Assembly: GCA_019916065.1 (NCBI GenBank)
Contig: CM034236.1
Coordinates: 16,693,167 to 16,757,166, forward strand
Direction of reading: 5' to 3'
Length of the DNA: 64,000 nt
Source: Vitellaria paradoxa
Lineage: Eukaryota; Streptophyta; Magnoliopsida; Ericales; Sapotaceae
Shown: piece after piece, positions 55,095 to 64,000 of the stretch
Numbering within the stretch: the stretch's first letter is position 1
How the letters are laid out: each line of letters starts with the position of its first letter
Notes under the pieces: model-generated
Databases searched by the model: none
Told to the model about the DNA's origin: nothing
Seen by the model: the letters and a program-made list of their open reading frames with translations, nothing else
Made by a program: the position numbers and the translations under genes

Positions 55095-55811
55095 AAATAT
55101 TAATCGAGAGGAATTAAATATAATTAAATAATTCTAACACATCATTCATACATAACAAGAGAGGTTGCTAGTCACAGTAAAATTTTGTAAATGAGTTTAA
55201 TCTAAATCCTCCTAAGATAATCATACTCCTATCCTCCTCTACCCCCAGCCTTGGGAACTAGTGACTTTACGGGCTTAGCATTCAATGCATACTGACGGTG
55301 TCACCTACCAAAAACCTAGCCGTCGCGACTAGCTACTTGACTGGCCAGGTCAGAAGGGGGCATCTCCCAAATAAAATACATGTTCCCATCTTCATCTAAA
55401 AGGTCATTTCTACCCACCCATCACCCCATTGCCAAAAATAACTTTAGCACCGAGTGCCTTAATTTCTTATCACCCTTTTACATTCCAAGGGTACCTTGTA
55501 TGGAAATCAGACATTTTTAATAACAACCAGCAATGTTCCCGGGCGATGAATCAAAAGTGGGATTATTCAGTCACATGCAGTATATTTTTAAGCACTTTAT
55601 CTAAATCTATAATTTAATAGTAATTCTCAATAAATCAAAGATTTAACATAGTCACCAATATCATTATCACAAAGGTAGGTACTAAATATAAACTAACAAG
55701 TAGCAAGTTAAAAAATTTAGAATACGAATTAGTATTTTAGTCAATTGTTTTGACAAGTTTACCGTACCAAATATGATAAGAATAAAATTATTTCTAATGG
55801 TATATTAATTA

Positions 55812-55897
55812 GGCCGAGGTTGGTAGCTTAGTGGGTGGGCGACCCTAATTGCGATTTAAAGTCGTAAGTTCGAACCTCATTGGCTACAAATCTCGGC
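55812..55897 (+). other. tRNA-like segment, probably SINE-derived
   Basis: Has gccgagg at the start and tctcggc at the end, able to pair over 7 bp, an A-box-like tagcttagtgggtggg and a B-box-like gttcgaacctc. The spacing after the T-arm-like part is about 10 bases too long for a true tRNA, there is no credible anticodon arm, and it lies in transposon sequence. I therefore do not call it a tRNA gene. Confidence 0.45.
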
Positions 55898-58429
55898 TTT
55901 TGCTTCTTTTACCTTTTATTTTATTATTTTATGGAATATAAAGATAATAAATAGCTCTTGGACTTATATTTAATTTTTAACAAAATTGATAAGTTTTATT
56001 TTATTCAAAAGAATTTAAATAAATTTTCAATCATCATCTTATTTATAACCAAACCCTTATCATAGGTTTTTGGCTTCAAGATATCCACAAATGTCCACAG
56101 AATTATTCCAATGTTTAGGAAGGTATTAAATGAGTTTCATTAAATTCACTTAATCATAAAAATATAGTTATATAACATGCTAGATTGACAAAACAATGCC
56201 TAAAAATAAATCAACTTCATTTAAGAAAGACCGAATGAAAAAAAAAAAAAAAAAACAAGTCCATTGTTTCTTTTGGGCATTTTATCAAATACTTAGCATT
56301 TTAGTTTGAATAAGTCATCCAACTATCCATGATGAAACTTATTATCTAAGTCAATTATCATCAATATTAGAGTGTCAAATAATATATAATATCCAGTTTA
56401 AAATAATTTCATATCAATAGAAATTATTAACATGACAATAACTAACAGAAGGTAATTGGAAATTTAAATAAATCTTTAAACATAATATTCTAAAAAAATC
56501 CAAACAAGCATCAATTAAAAACTAAATTGAGACAGTAGCTTAAAAGAAAATTCATATAAAATAGAGAAAAACTCCAATATCTATAAACTTTATATCTGTA
56601 GAAACTAGACTTTAAGACCTACAACTTTCATGTTTCACACTTTTTAAAATTCTAAGGTCTAAAGGTGCAAAAACAGTCTTGAATTAAGTTTGTTCAGAAA
56701 ATACAATTTTACACGTGCTTAGTATTTTTGGGCATAACTTTTGACTCACAAATCGGATTGATACAATTCTTTCTGGGTTGGAAAGAAAACTGAAAGGGCT
56801 ACAACTTTTATGTTTTAGCCGAAGCCTAATTCTACCGTTTTAGGAGTCAGAAGCACATAAGAAGTTACAAATAGAGAGCTGTTAGCATACTGAGTTACAT
56901 CAGTCAAAATTTTGGCTTCCCTACCCCCAATATACGGGTATTTATTTTTATCACAATCAAGTTTCATACTTCAAACCCAGAAAAGGCATCAAATATATTT
57001 TAAAAGGTTCATCATCCTACCTCAATGAAGATATTGATAACTAATTCTGAGAAGGAAAAATGAGTTGAGCTTGGAACACCACCCAATTGAAAAATTCCAA
57101 GCCTTTCTTCTTCCTTCAAGCAACACCAAATCTCCCACCACACTAAAATAATGATTTATTATTATTTTTTTTCTCTCTTATTTTCTTCTCTTTGAAGACA
57201 CACAATTTATAGGGAGTTGTAGAGAAAGTGTCGGTAGAGAAAAACAAGCTCCACTACCTAGACTTGAAAACCACTAAAGTAGCATTATGCATTAGGTAGT
57301 ATAATCCAAATAATCTAGCTTAGCCTTTTTGACTATCTAGCCACATAATTTAAGATAGGTGTTGGAGGATGGGTGAAGATGGGTGGCATGATCCGGGAAT
57401 CATGCTAACTTTTTGACAAATTAAACAATCATGCTAGCTTTTTGACAAATTAACAAAATGCTTTAAATCATGCTAGCTTTCAAACAAAATGCTTTAAATC
57501 TTGTTTGCTAAATAATTTGAAAAAGATGCTTTAAGTTCATCAATGTAGGGTCTTCTCTTTGTCTAATTAGTCAAATAATTTTGAAAGATGGTGAGTGTAT
57601 GGAAGATGGAAAATGAAGTTGTCGGGAAATAATTTAGAGCAACTATTCATGAGTCAACTCATTGAGTGATAAAGTGAGTTGAAGTGAGTTGAGTTGAGTC
57701 AAAGAAAAGGGTTGACCCATGGGTTAATGGGCTTGCTTTGAACCAAATAAGTAATTGGGCTAGGAAGTGTTTGGATAAAAATTTTAGAAATTCTACATTA
57801 AACTCCCACATAGGGTGAAATTCAATCCGAAAATCTTTCCAACTAATTTTATTATTCCAAAAATTTTCAAATCCTCAATTTTCTAGATTTTTACTATAAC
57901 AAATATCACCACCACACTTAAGCAATTTAATTAAGAAAAAAAATTCAGATTATTACAATATATATATATATCTATACATATATATGTAGATCAATAAAGG
58001 TTCGCCCCTTACCTCTATAGTAACGAAAAAAAAATCTGGCAAATAGGGAAGTCGCCGCTTCTTCTTCTTATTCTCCTCTCCCCATTTCTCTATTTCTTTA
58101 GGGTTTTTTTTTTTATAAAATAAATACAGCAATATATATACATATAGTAGCAAAATTTTAATGCTAACCAATTTAATTATTTACCTACTTCCTATAGGTT
58201 TAGGAAAATTACACCATTCTCTCTAAAATTAAAAATCTTTTCAAATATAACCAAAAATTAATCTTTTTAAATAAAAATCCAAAAATTTCAAATCATTAAA
58301 TTTAAATAGCAAACTAAATTTATCAAGTAAAAGTTTTCAAATTAAATTAAATAAAAAAATCTGGGTTATTACATCCTACCCCCTTACAAAAATTTTATCC
58401 TCAAAATTTAGGAGGTAAATAAAAAAAAA

Positions 58430-59775
58430 TTAAGGGAACAACTCTGGATACCTACTTCGCATATCTGCCTCTCGCTCCCATGTCGACTCCTCAATGCCAT
58501 GGTGCTTCCATAACACCTTAACTAAGGGAATAGTTTTCCCTCATAGCACTTGCTCTTGAAAATCTAAAATTTTCACTGGTTTCACTTCATATGTCACATT
58601 TGAGTCAACATCAAGCTCAGTCCATTCTAATACATGTGAAAGATCCAGGTTATACTTCTTGAGCATAGACACGTGAAACCTTTTGTGGTGAAACCTTTAG
58701 GAACACATGGTCTCCTACCTCAAACTCCAATGGTCTTTGCCTCTTATCAGCATAACTCTTTTGGCAGCTTTGTGCTGTCTCAAGTCACTGTCGGATCAGT
58801 TTGACCTTCTCCATCATCTCTAATCTCAACCCAACAAATAGGAGATCTGCACAGCCTACCATACAAAGCTTCGAAAGGAGCCATCCTGATACTCGACTGG
58901 TAGCTATTATTATACGCAAATTCAATCAAAGGAAGATGGTTCTCCCAGCTGTCACGAAAATCAAGCACACACGCCCTGAGCTTATCCTCCAAAATCTGAA
59001 TTGTACGTTCTGACTGTCCATCGGTTTGAGGATGAAAGGCAGTACTAAACAATAACTCTGTTTCCATGGCTACCTGGAGACTCTGCCAAAATCAAAAAGC
59101 AAAACACGAATCCCTGTCTGAGACAATGGATATAGGGGCTCCGTGAAGCCTCATGATTTCCTTAACATATAATTTAGCCAAGACATCCATAGAGTCGGTC
59201 AATCGAATCGGCAAGAAGTGAGTTGACTTCGTTAACCTATCTACTATCACCCAAACAACGTCGTGACCCTTTGGAGATCTCGACAAGCTAGAAAGAAAAT
59301 CTATTGTAATGTTCTCCCACTTCCACTCTGCCACTGGTAAAGGCTACAAAAGACCCACCAGTTTTTTATGCTCAGCCTTAACTTGCTGACAAGTAAGGCA
59401 CCTACTCACAAACTCTGCCACATCTTTCTTTATACCTGTCCAAAAGAACTGACGGTGCTGGTCATGATACATCTTAGTACCATCAAGATGTACTACAAAT
59501 TTAGAGTGATGGAACTCCTTTACAACTATATCTCGAGCAGAGGTGGGCACGAAAAGTCTCCCCAAATACCTCAAACCATTATCATCACCAATCATCCACC
59601 CTGGCATCTCATCAGAACTCAACAACTTAGCTTGAATCACCTCACATTCAATATCTGTCCCCTGAGCCTCAATCACACGGCCCAATAAAATTGGCTGGGT
59701 AGCTAAGGCAAACAAAATAGCATGACCATCATCTTCCTGAAACTCTAAATCAAACTCACCTAGACTCCTCATCAT
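58430..59775 (-). pseudogene. Tekay integrase and chromodomain, broken
   Basis: The zinc region is EFHHSKFVVHLDGTKMYHD and CLTCQQVKAEHKKLVGLL (HHCC). The core has [15 protein letters not shown] (first Asp), [12 protein letters not shown] (second Asp) and [13 protein letters not shown] (catalytic Glu region), then [29 protein letters not shown] and, with frameshifts, chromodomain-type sequence (IPLVKVLWKHHGIEE, STWERE) ending PELFP with TAA at 58430-58432. The chromodomain would steer integration to heterochromatin in this lineage. Stops and frameshifts (for example just below 59092 and through 58440-58780) make it inactive. Confidence 0.88.
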
Positions 59776-59888
59776 CTCCTACTCTCGAACGGCAAGACCC
59801 GCAAAAGTACTACGAGTCTTCCGGCTAAGTGCATCAGCAACTTCATTTAGCTTACCCGGGTGATACTAGAGTTCAAAATCGTAATCTT

Positions 59889-60130
59889 CTATATATACTC
59901 CATCCATCTCCTCTGTCTCAAATTCAGATCTTTCTGAGTGAAAAGATATTTCAAACTCTTGTGGCCAGAAAACACCTCAAATTTCTCACCATACAAATAG
60001 TGTCTCCAGCTTTTTAGAGCAAAGATAATTGCTGCCAACTCCAAATCATGCATTGGGTAGTTATGCTTATGAGTCTTCAATTGCCTAGACTCATAAGCTA
60101 TTACTTTATCACCCTACATTAGCACACAGC
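59889..60130 (-). pseudogene. Tekay RNase H
   Basis: Reads [14 protein letters not shown], a TAG at 60114-60116 where the family has Gln (LMQGDKVIAY), then [38 protein letters not shown] and [20 protein letters not shown]. These are the catalytic-region motifs of gypsy RNase H (YCDAS, HDLELAA, .DHKSL with Asp replaced by Gly in SGHKSL). It joins RT in the same polyprotein, with a frameshift between them near 60131. Confidence 0.86.
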
Positions 60131-61233
60131 CTAAACCTTCCTTGGATGTGTCACAATAAACTGAATAACCAATCCCCTCTCCGGAATCACAAACGCTGGT
60201 GCAGTAGTTAACCTATTCTTTAGCTCTTGAAAAGACTGCTCACATTTCTCATCCCAAACAAACTTAATCCCTTTCTGAGTCAACCTAGTCATTACCCTAG
60301 CTAACCTTAAGAAGTCATGGACAAATCTTCGGTAATACCCTGCCAAACCCAGAAAACTCCGAATCTCAAAAACTGTCTTCGGTTTTGGCCAATCTATGAT
60401 AGTTTCAATTTTAGACAGGTCAACTGCAACGCCTTCTTCAGAAACAACATGCCCGAGGAACTTTACCTCCTTGAGCCAGAAATCACACTTACTCAATTTA
60501 ACATAGAGTTGATGATCGTTCAAGGTTTGAAGTACAACTCTCAAATGCTCCTCATGTTCCTTTTCTGATCGAGAATACACCCAAAATGTTATCAATAAAC
60601 ACCACTACAAACTTGTCCAAATATTTGCTGAACACCCAGTTCATCAAATCCATGAATATGGTAGGAGCATTAGTCAATCCAAATGCAATCACCAAGAACT
60701 TTGAGTCCTAAATGCTATCTTGGGAATGTGCTCTTGCTTCACCCTCAACTGGTGGTAACCGGATCTCAAATCAATCTTTGAGAAAATGATTGAACCCTTC
60801 AGTTGATCGAACAGATCGTTAGTCCTTGATAAGGGATACCGATTCTTGATTGTAACCCGGTTCAACCTTCGGTAATCTATACACATTCTAAGAGTTCCAT
60901 CATTTTTAGCTACAAATAGTGCTGGTGTACCCCAAGGTTAAGTGCTAGGGCGGATAAATCTCTTAGAGCTCAACTCCTCGATCTAGGATTTTAACTCCAC
61001 CAACTCTGTAGGTGCCAATCTATACAGGGCTGTAGAAAAATAGGTTCCATGCCAGGGATCAGATCAATTCCAAATTCAACCTCCCGCTCAAGTGGTAATC
61101 CAGATGCTTCTGAAAACGCTTCTAGAAATTCACAAATGACTCCTAGAAATTCACAAATGACTCGTGGTAACTCAATCTTGTCACCATCCTCATCCTCCAA
61201 ATCCATACAAGCAAATAAACTGCACAAGTCTAC
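60131..61233 (-). pseudogene. Tekay reverse transcriptase, inactive
   Basis: A linker with ICEFLEAFSEASGLPLEREV precedes [40 protein letters not shown] and [17 protein letters not shown]. The catalytic box is near 60588 and reads FIDN instead of FIDD, and one extra base next to it shifts the frame. The thumb segment is intact ([38 protein letters not shown]). The FIDN change removes a metal-binding Asp. An in-frame 24-bp tandem duplication gives VICEFL twice at 61122-61170. Confidence 0.88.
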
Positions 61234-61665
61234 TCATCCCTGCCCATTGAGGGAAGGCAAAAGCAGAGGACTACAATGATCACCAGAAAACTGTATCTGA
61301 TCTCCCTTAGGAGTAAATAAAGTTACCCGACTCTTAGAATAATCTATCATCGCCCGAAAGACTGACAGCCAGTTCATGCCAAGATTCACATCAAAGCTTC
61401 CCATGTCTATCACAATTAGATCAAAAACTGACAAGTGCTCCCATCCCGAAGCCTCATCCCTGATAGTGATCTCACAATTCTTACAGACTCGATTCAATAC
61501 AGAATGACCCCCTATCGGTGTTTCAACATGCAATGGTAGAACTAACTCATCCATAGATAAATTCAGTGTAGACATAAATGAGGCAGCAATAAATGAATTA
61601 GATGCTCCTGTGCTTACAAGAACTGTGGATTTAGTAGCATAAATGAGAAAGGTACCTTTCGTCAC
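61234..61665 (-). pseudogene. Tekay aspartic protease, active site altered
   Basis: The open frame has KSTVLVSTGASNSFIAASFM where the family reads V.(I/V)DTGA(S/T)HSFI, so the catalytic Asp is Ser. The following VIDMGSFDVNLGMNWLSVF matches the conserved (D)MG.FDVILGMDWL segment. The domain is in frame with Gag upstream apart from stops, as expected for a gypsy polyprotein. Confidence 0.86.
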
Positions 61666-62831
61666 TATAGGCTCTACACGTCCATCATTCTGGGCTACAG
61701 TAAAAACTCTCCATTGAGTTGGTATTGTTGGTGGCCTACCTTGAGTACCTCTCTGAAACTAAGTCTACACTGATTGTGACCTTGCTGGCCTGTTACTCTG
61801 TACTGACTAAGCCGGACACTCCCATTTCCTTGACTCTGCGAACAATGCCTCTACACATGATCCGGTTGGCCACACATGTAACAAATCTTTACCTCGGCCC
61901 TATTTTCAGATCCACTTGAGACACATTTATAAAGACAATTAAATTGACGATGCCCTTGTTGTCTGCAAGTATGACAGATAATGGAGTTCTATGCAGGAAC
62001 CCTTGCTGCTTCTGACTGACTTGGAGTTGTACTCCCCTGTTGAAACAGCTGAGTCTGCACCCCATCTAAACAGCTGACAGCAGGCCTCAGTCCCTTCTCA
62101 AATCGTCTACACTTGGTGCGCTCAGTGGACACCAACTCCTTAGCATATTTAGCCAATGATGTGAACTTACATCAATAATCCAGCACAGACATCAGCCCTT
62201 GAGTCAAACTTAGAAACTCATCAAGCTTGGCGTCTCTTAGGGACTATGGGAAGAAGTAGTCTCTGAAACGCTCCTTAAAATCATCCCAAGTAAGGGCAAA
62301 TGCCCCATGAGACTCTTTCACAGTACTCCACCAATCCGCTGTAGCTCCCTCTAACTAAAAAGCAGCAAGTAGAACTCTGGTCTTGTCTTTATTTAACTGC
62401 ATTATCTCAAATATTTTCTCATTCTCGTGTAAGAATTTCTCAACCTCTTTAGTATTTGCTGCACCAGGGTATATAGGGAGCTTCATTCTTTTGAACTTCT
62501 CATATGGAGCTATAAGTTGGTCTGCCTGCATTGCCCCGGCAAACATTACAGCCATTTGTTGCATCCACATTTGGGGGTCTACCACTCTAGGCTATGGCAC
62601 ACTTGGTGCCTCAGATTGCACCTCTGCCACATAAAGTGCCCCTAATGGAACCTTTGCTCCAACTCCAGCATGAGACCCCTACTTCTATGACACTCCCACA
62701 ATAACAGGAACATCATCAGTTGGATCTTCATGACCCTGCCCAGCCTGAATCCCTCGACCTCGACACTTACCATGACCACGACCATGGCCTCTACCTCTAC
62801 CTCTAGCACCTAAAGCTACACGTGGCGGCAT
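61666..62831 (-). pseudogene. Tekay Gag with two zinc knuckles, broken by stops
   Basis: Starts MPPRVALGARGRGRGHGRG at 62831, a basic Arg/Gly start usual in this lineage. The capsid part includes MWMQQMAVMFAGAM, LIAPYEKFKRMKLPIYPGAA, then LEGATADWWSTVKE, TWDDFKERFRDYFFP and RRFEKGLRP. The nucleocapsid part carries CHTCRQQGHRQFNC (CX2CX4HX4C, intact) and CYMCGQPDHV*RHC (second knuckle, with a stop inside). Several TAG/TAA codons interrupt the frame, for example near 62352 after LLAAF. Confidence 0.87.
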
Positions 62832-62989
62832 TCTATAAAATTTTCAAAAATATACTAAGGTTAAAACCTTCTTAACAATCTAAGTCCAAGAGAAAATCAT
62901 ATTTACATATCGCAAATAAACAAACAGTCATGTAACCACATATCACCTAAAAAGTAAAAGGTCCACTGTCCCTAGGTATTCTAAACCTA

Positions 62990-63002
62990 GGCTTTGATAC
63001 CA
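62990..63002 (-). other. Tekay primer binding site (tRNA-iMet)
   Basis: On the minus strand this reads TGGTATCAAAGCC, one mismatch from the initiator-tRNA-Met complement TGGTATCAGAGCC, three bases from the LTR. Confidence 0.85.
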
Positions 63003-63005
63003 AGT

Positions 63006-64000
63006 TGTCTCGCCCCGGGTTTCACAACCCGAGTACACGAACAAAAGATCACATATTACATCATTTAATAACTTTCCCTATCCCACATTAGAGCCATACA
63101 CACATACTATGGAGCAAAGAATATAAAAATAAATAAAACTAAACTTTAAATTTGAATAAATACCTTAGTTAAACCAACTAGGCAACAAAGCTCCAAAACT
63201 AAACCCAACCAATCTCTAAAAAAAAAAAAATAATTAACATTCACCTCAAAAACAGAGGTTTATCACAATCCACTAAAAATAATTACATAAAAATAATGAA
63301 TAAAACTTTAATTCCTATGCTCAGAAGGTCCAACACGTGACTCAAATTCATTAGCTGCATCACAAGCTGTAAGGGGATGAGCACTAATACCACGTGTGCT
63401 CGGAACCCTAATAATAATAATATAAATATAGTATGCCCTAGCATGCTACTAAGTGAAATAATTATGCACAAGTAGCAACTTCAAACAAGAAATTTAAATT
63501 TATTTATTAGTCTCTTTTCGTTACAATCAATTGTATTTTTGCACCACATAACACATCAAAAAAAATCAATTTGATTTCAAGGTACTGCTGCTTGGTTGTC
63601 CCGTAAAAATAAGACCCAACCAATATACATCATTCTTCGATATCTGCTTGGTTGTCTCATAGAAACAAAACCCACCCAATATACACCATGCTTCAGTGTC
63701 TGCTTTCTAGACCAAAGTCTTAGGAATATAATATGCCACCCTTAGGCATCTGCTCATTCGTAGGTTACTAGCCTACCTACTGGAATCGATAACCAACCTC
63801 CGCGCGGGTTTTGGGACTTTCAACTCTTGGGTACATATACCCGATATTTTAGCACCCCTCAACCCAAACAAAACACAAAATTTAAATCTTTACTTTAAAT
63901 TCACATCAAAAAAATTTTTTTTCCAAAATTTAAACTTTATTATTCATTTATGTATCAACACATTAAATAACCTACTTTAAGCATATTAAATAAACAATCG
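63006..64000 (-). repeat. Tekay right (5') LTR, cut by the window end
   Basis: Starts TGTCTCGCCCCGGG and aligns with 52689-54230 almost without gaps, including the cttggttgtc repeat region and the hexamer-rich tail. The remaining part, which would correspond to 57958-58373, is outside the window. Confidence 0.88.

Larger units (their letters stand above)
54232..57957 (-). mobile_element. LTR insertion (probable solo LTR, compound) inside the Tekay LTR
   Basis: Begins TGTCACGCCCCGG and ends ...CAGATTATTACA, flanked by atata at 54227-54231 and 57958-57962 (weak evidence, because the site is (TA)-rich). At 3.7 kb it is long for one LTR. A second LTR-like start, TGTCACACCCTAG, occurs 88 bp in at 54320, so two related LTRs are probably merged. 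The phrase acaaggggtgagctactaaa (54727) is of the kind found in Tekay/Del LTRs. It contains the ~110-bp module shared with E1/E2 (56731-56836, reversed) and two tRNA-like segments. No primer site or coding sequence. Confidence 0.65.
52689..58373 (-). repeat. Tekay left (3') LTR, split by an insertion
   Basis: Outer pieces are 52689-54231 and 57958-58373, about 2.0 kb together, from TGTCACGCCCTAGG to ...GGGTTATTACA. It carries two imperfect copies of ctgcttggttgtc...tagaaaca.gacccaac.aatata (53297-53405). The bases before it are taaac. The matching flank of the right LTR lies outside the window. Confidence 0.8.
52689..64000 (-). mobile_element. Ty3/gypsy chromovirus (Tekay/Del type), nearly complete
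   Basis: Minus strand. The left (3') LTR starts at 52689 and ends at 58373, split by another LTR at 54232-57957. The polypurine tract (plus-strand tcctaccccctta) and gag-pol (58430-62831) follow, then the primer site (62990-63002) and the right (5') LTR from 63006 to beyond the window end. Domain order is gag, protease, RT, RNase H, integrase, chromodomain. Most domains are recognisable, but there are numerous stops and frameshifts. The two LTRs are very similar where comparable (52689-54230 against 63006-64000), so it is younger than the nested gypsy at 37362-47086. Confidence 0.9.

Noticed and set aside
55812..55897. Functional tRNA gene
   Set aside because: The acceptor-like pairing is present, but the spacing after the T arm is too long, no proper anticodon arm can be drawn, and it lies in LTR sequence.

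Overview
This is repeat-dominated nuclear DNA from a flowering plant, probably a dicot or magnoliid; the sequence does not identify the species. I see no intact host gene. The only recognisable host gene is a broken leucine-rich-repeat receptor kinase gene (31520-34714, minus). The rest is mostly LTR retrotransposons of several lineages inserted into one another, plus DNA transposons, SINE-like elements, a LINE remnant, a small satellite-like array and AT-rich filler.

Layout. 1-2643: 5' part of a minus-strand Ty1/copia element (TNT1-94 type), running off the left edge. 2644-~17090: a decayed plus-strand Ty3/gypsy element of Tat type, with gag, protease, the start of RT, integrase, a tandem-repeat 3' region and an antisense extra ORF with a Transposase_28-type domain. 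It is broken by a hAT MITE (3358-3893), by an Athila-like gag-only element here called E1 (5364-11513, minus) and by a larger hAT element (14510-15992). ~17091-23034: a second gag-only element, E2 (minus), with an intact 493-codon gag ORF. 23228-25698: a non-autonomous CACTA element. 25702-31520: mostly anonymous AT-rich DNA, with a well-bounded SINE at 28711-29041. 31520-34714: the LRR-RLK pseudogene, itself carrying a hAT-like insertion. 35840-36413 and 48252-48480: two halves of a LINE-type zinc-binding/RNase H coding fragment. They are separated by an 11.8-kb insertion made of a solo Tekay/Del-type LTR (plus) with a complete but decayed gypsy element (37362-47086, minus) nested in it. 48970-50610: a ~105-bp satellite-like array split by a long-TIR Mutator-type MITE. 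51977-52687: a large inverted repeat. 52689-64000: a minus-strand chromovirus (Tekay/Del type) with damaged but recognisable gag, protease, RT, RNase H, integrase and chromodomain. Its left LTR is split by another LTR insertion (54232-57957) and its right LTR runs off the window.

What looks least ordinary is the E1/E2 family. Both copies have a tRNA-Asp-type primer site and LTRs of 1.7-1.9 kb, and each codes for a single Gag-like protein with a long acidic C-terminal extension ending in a conserved FLKPF...GVG motif. Both then carry ~2.2-2.3 kb of conserved non-coding sequence where pol should be. Their LTRs share a ~110-bp module with an unrelated Tekay-type LTR in this window, in opposite orientation. 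They also have terminal hairpins whose sequence differs between copies while the fold is kept.
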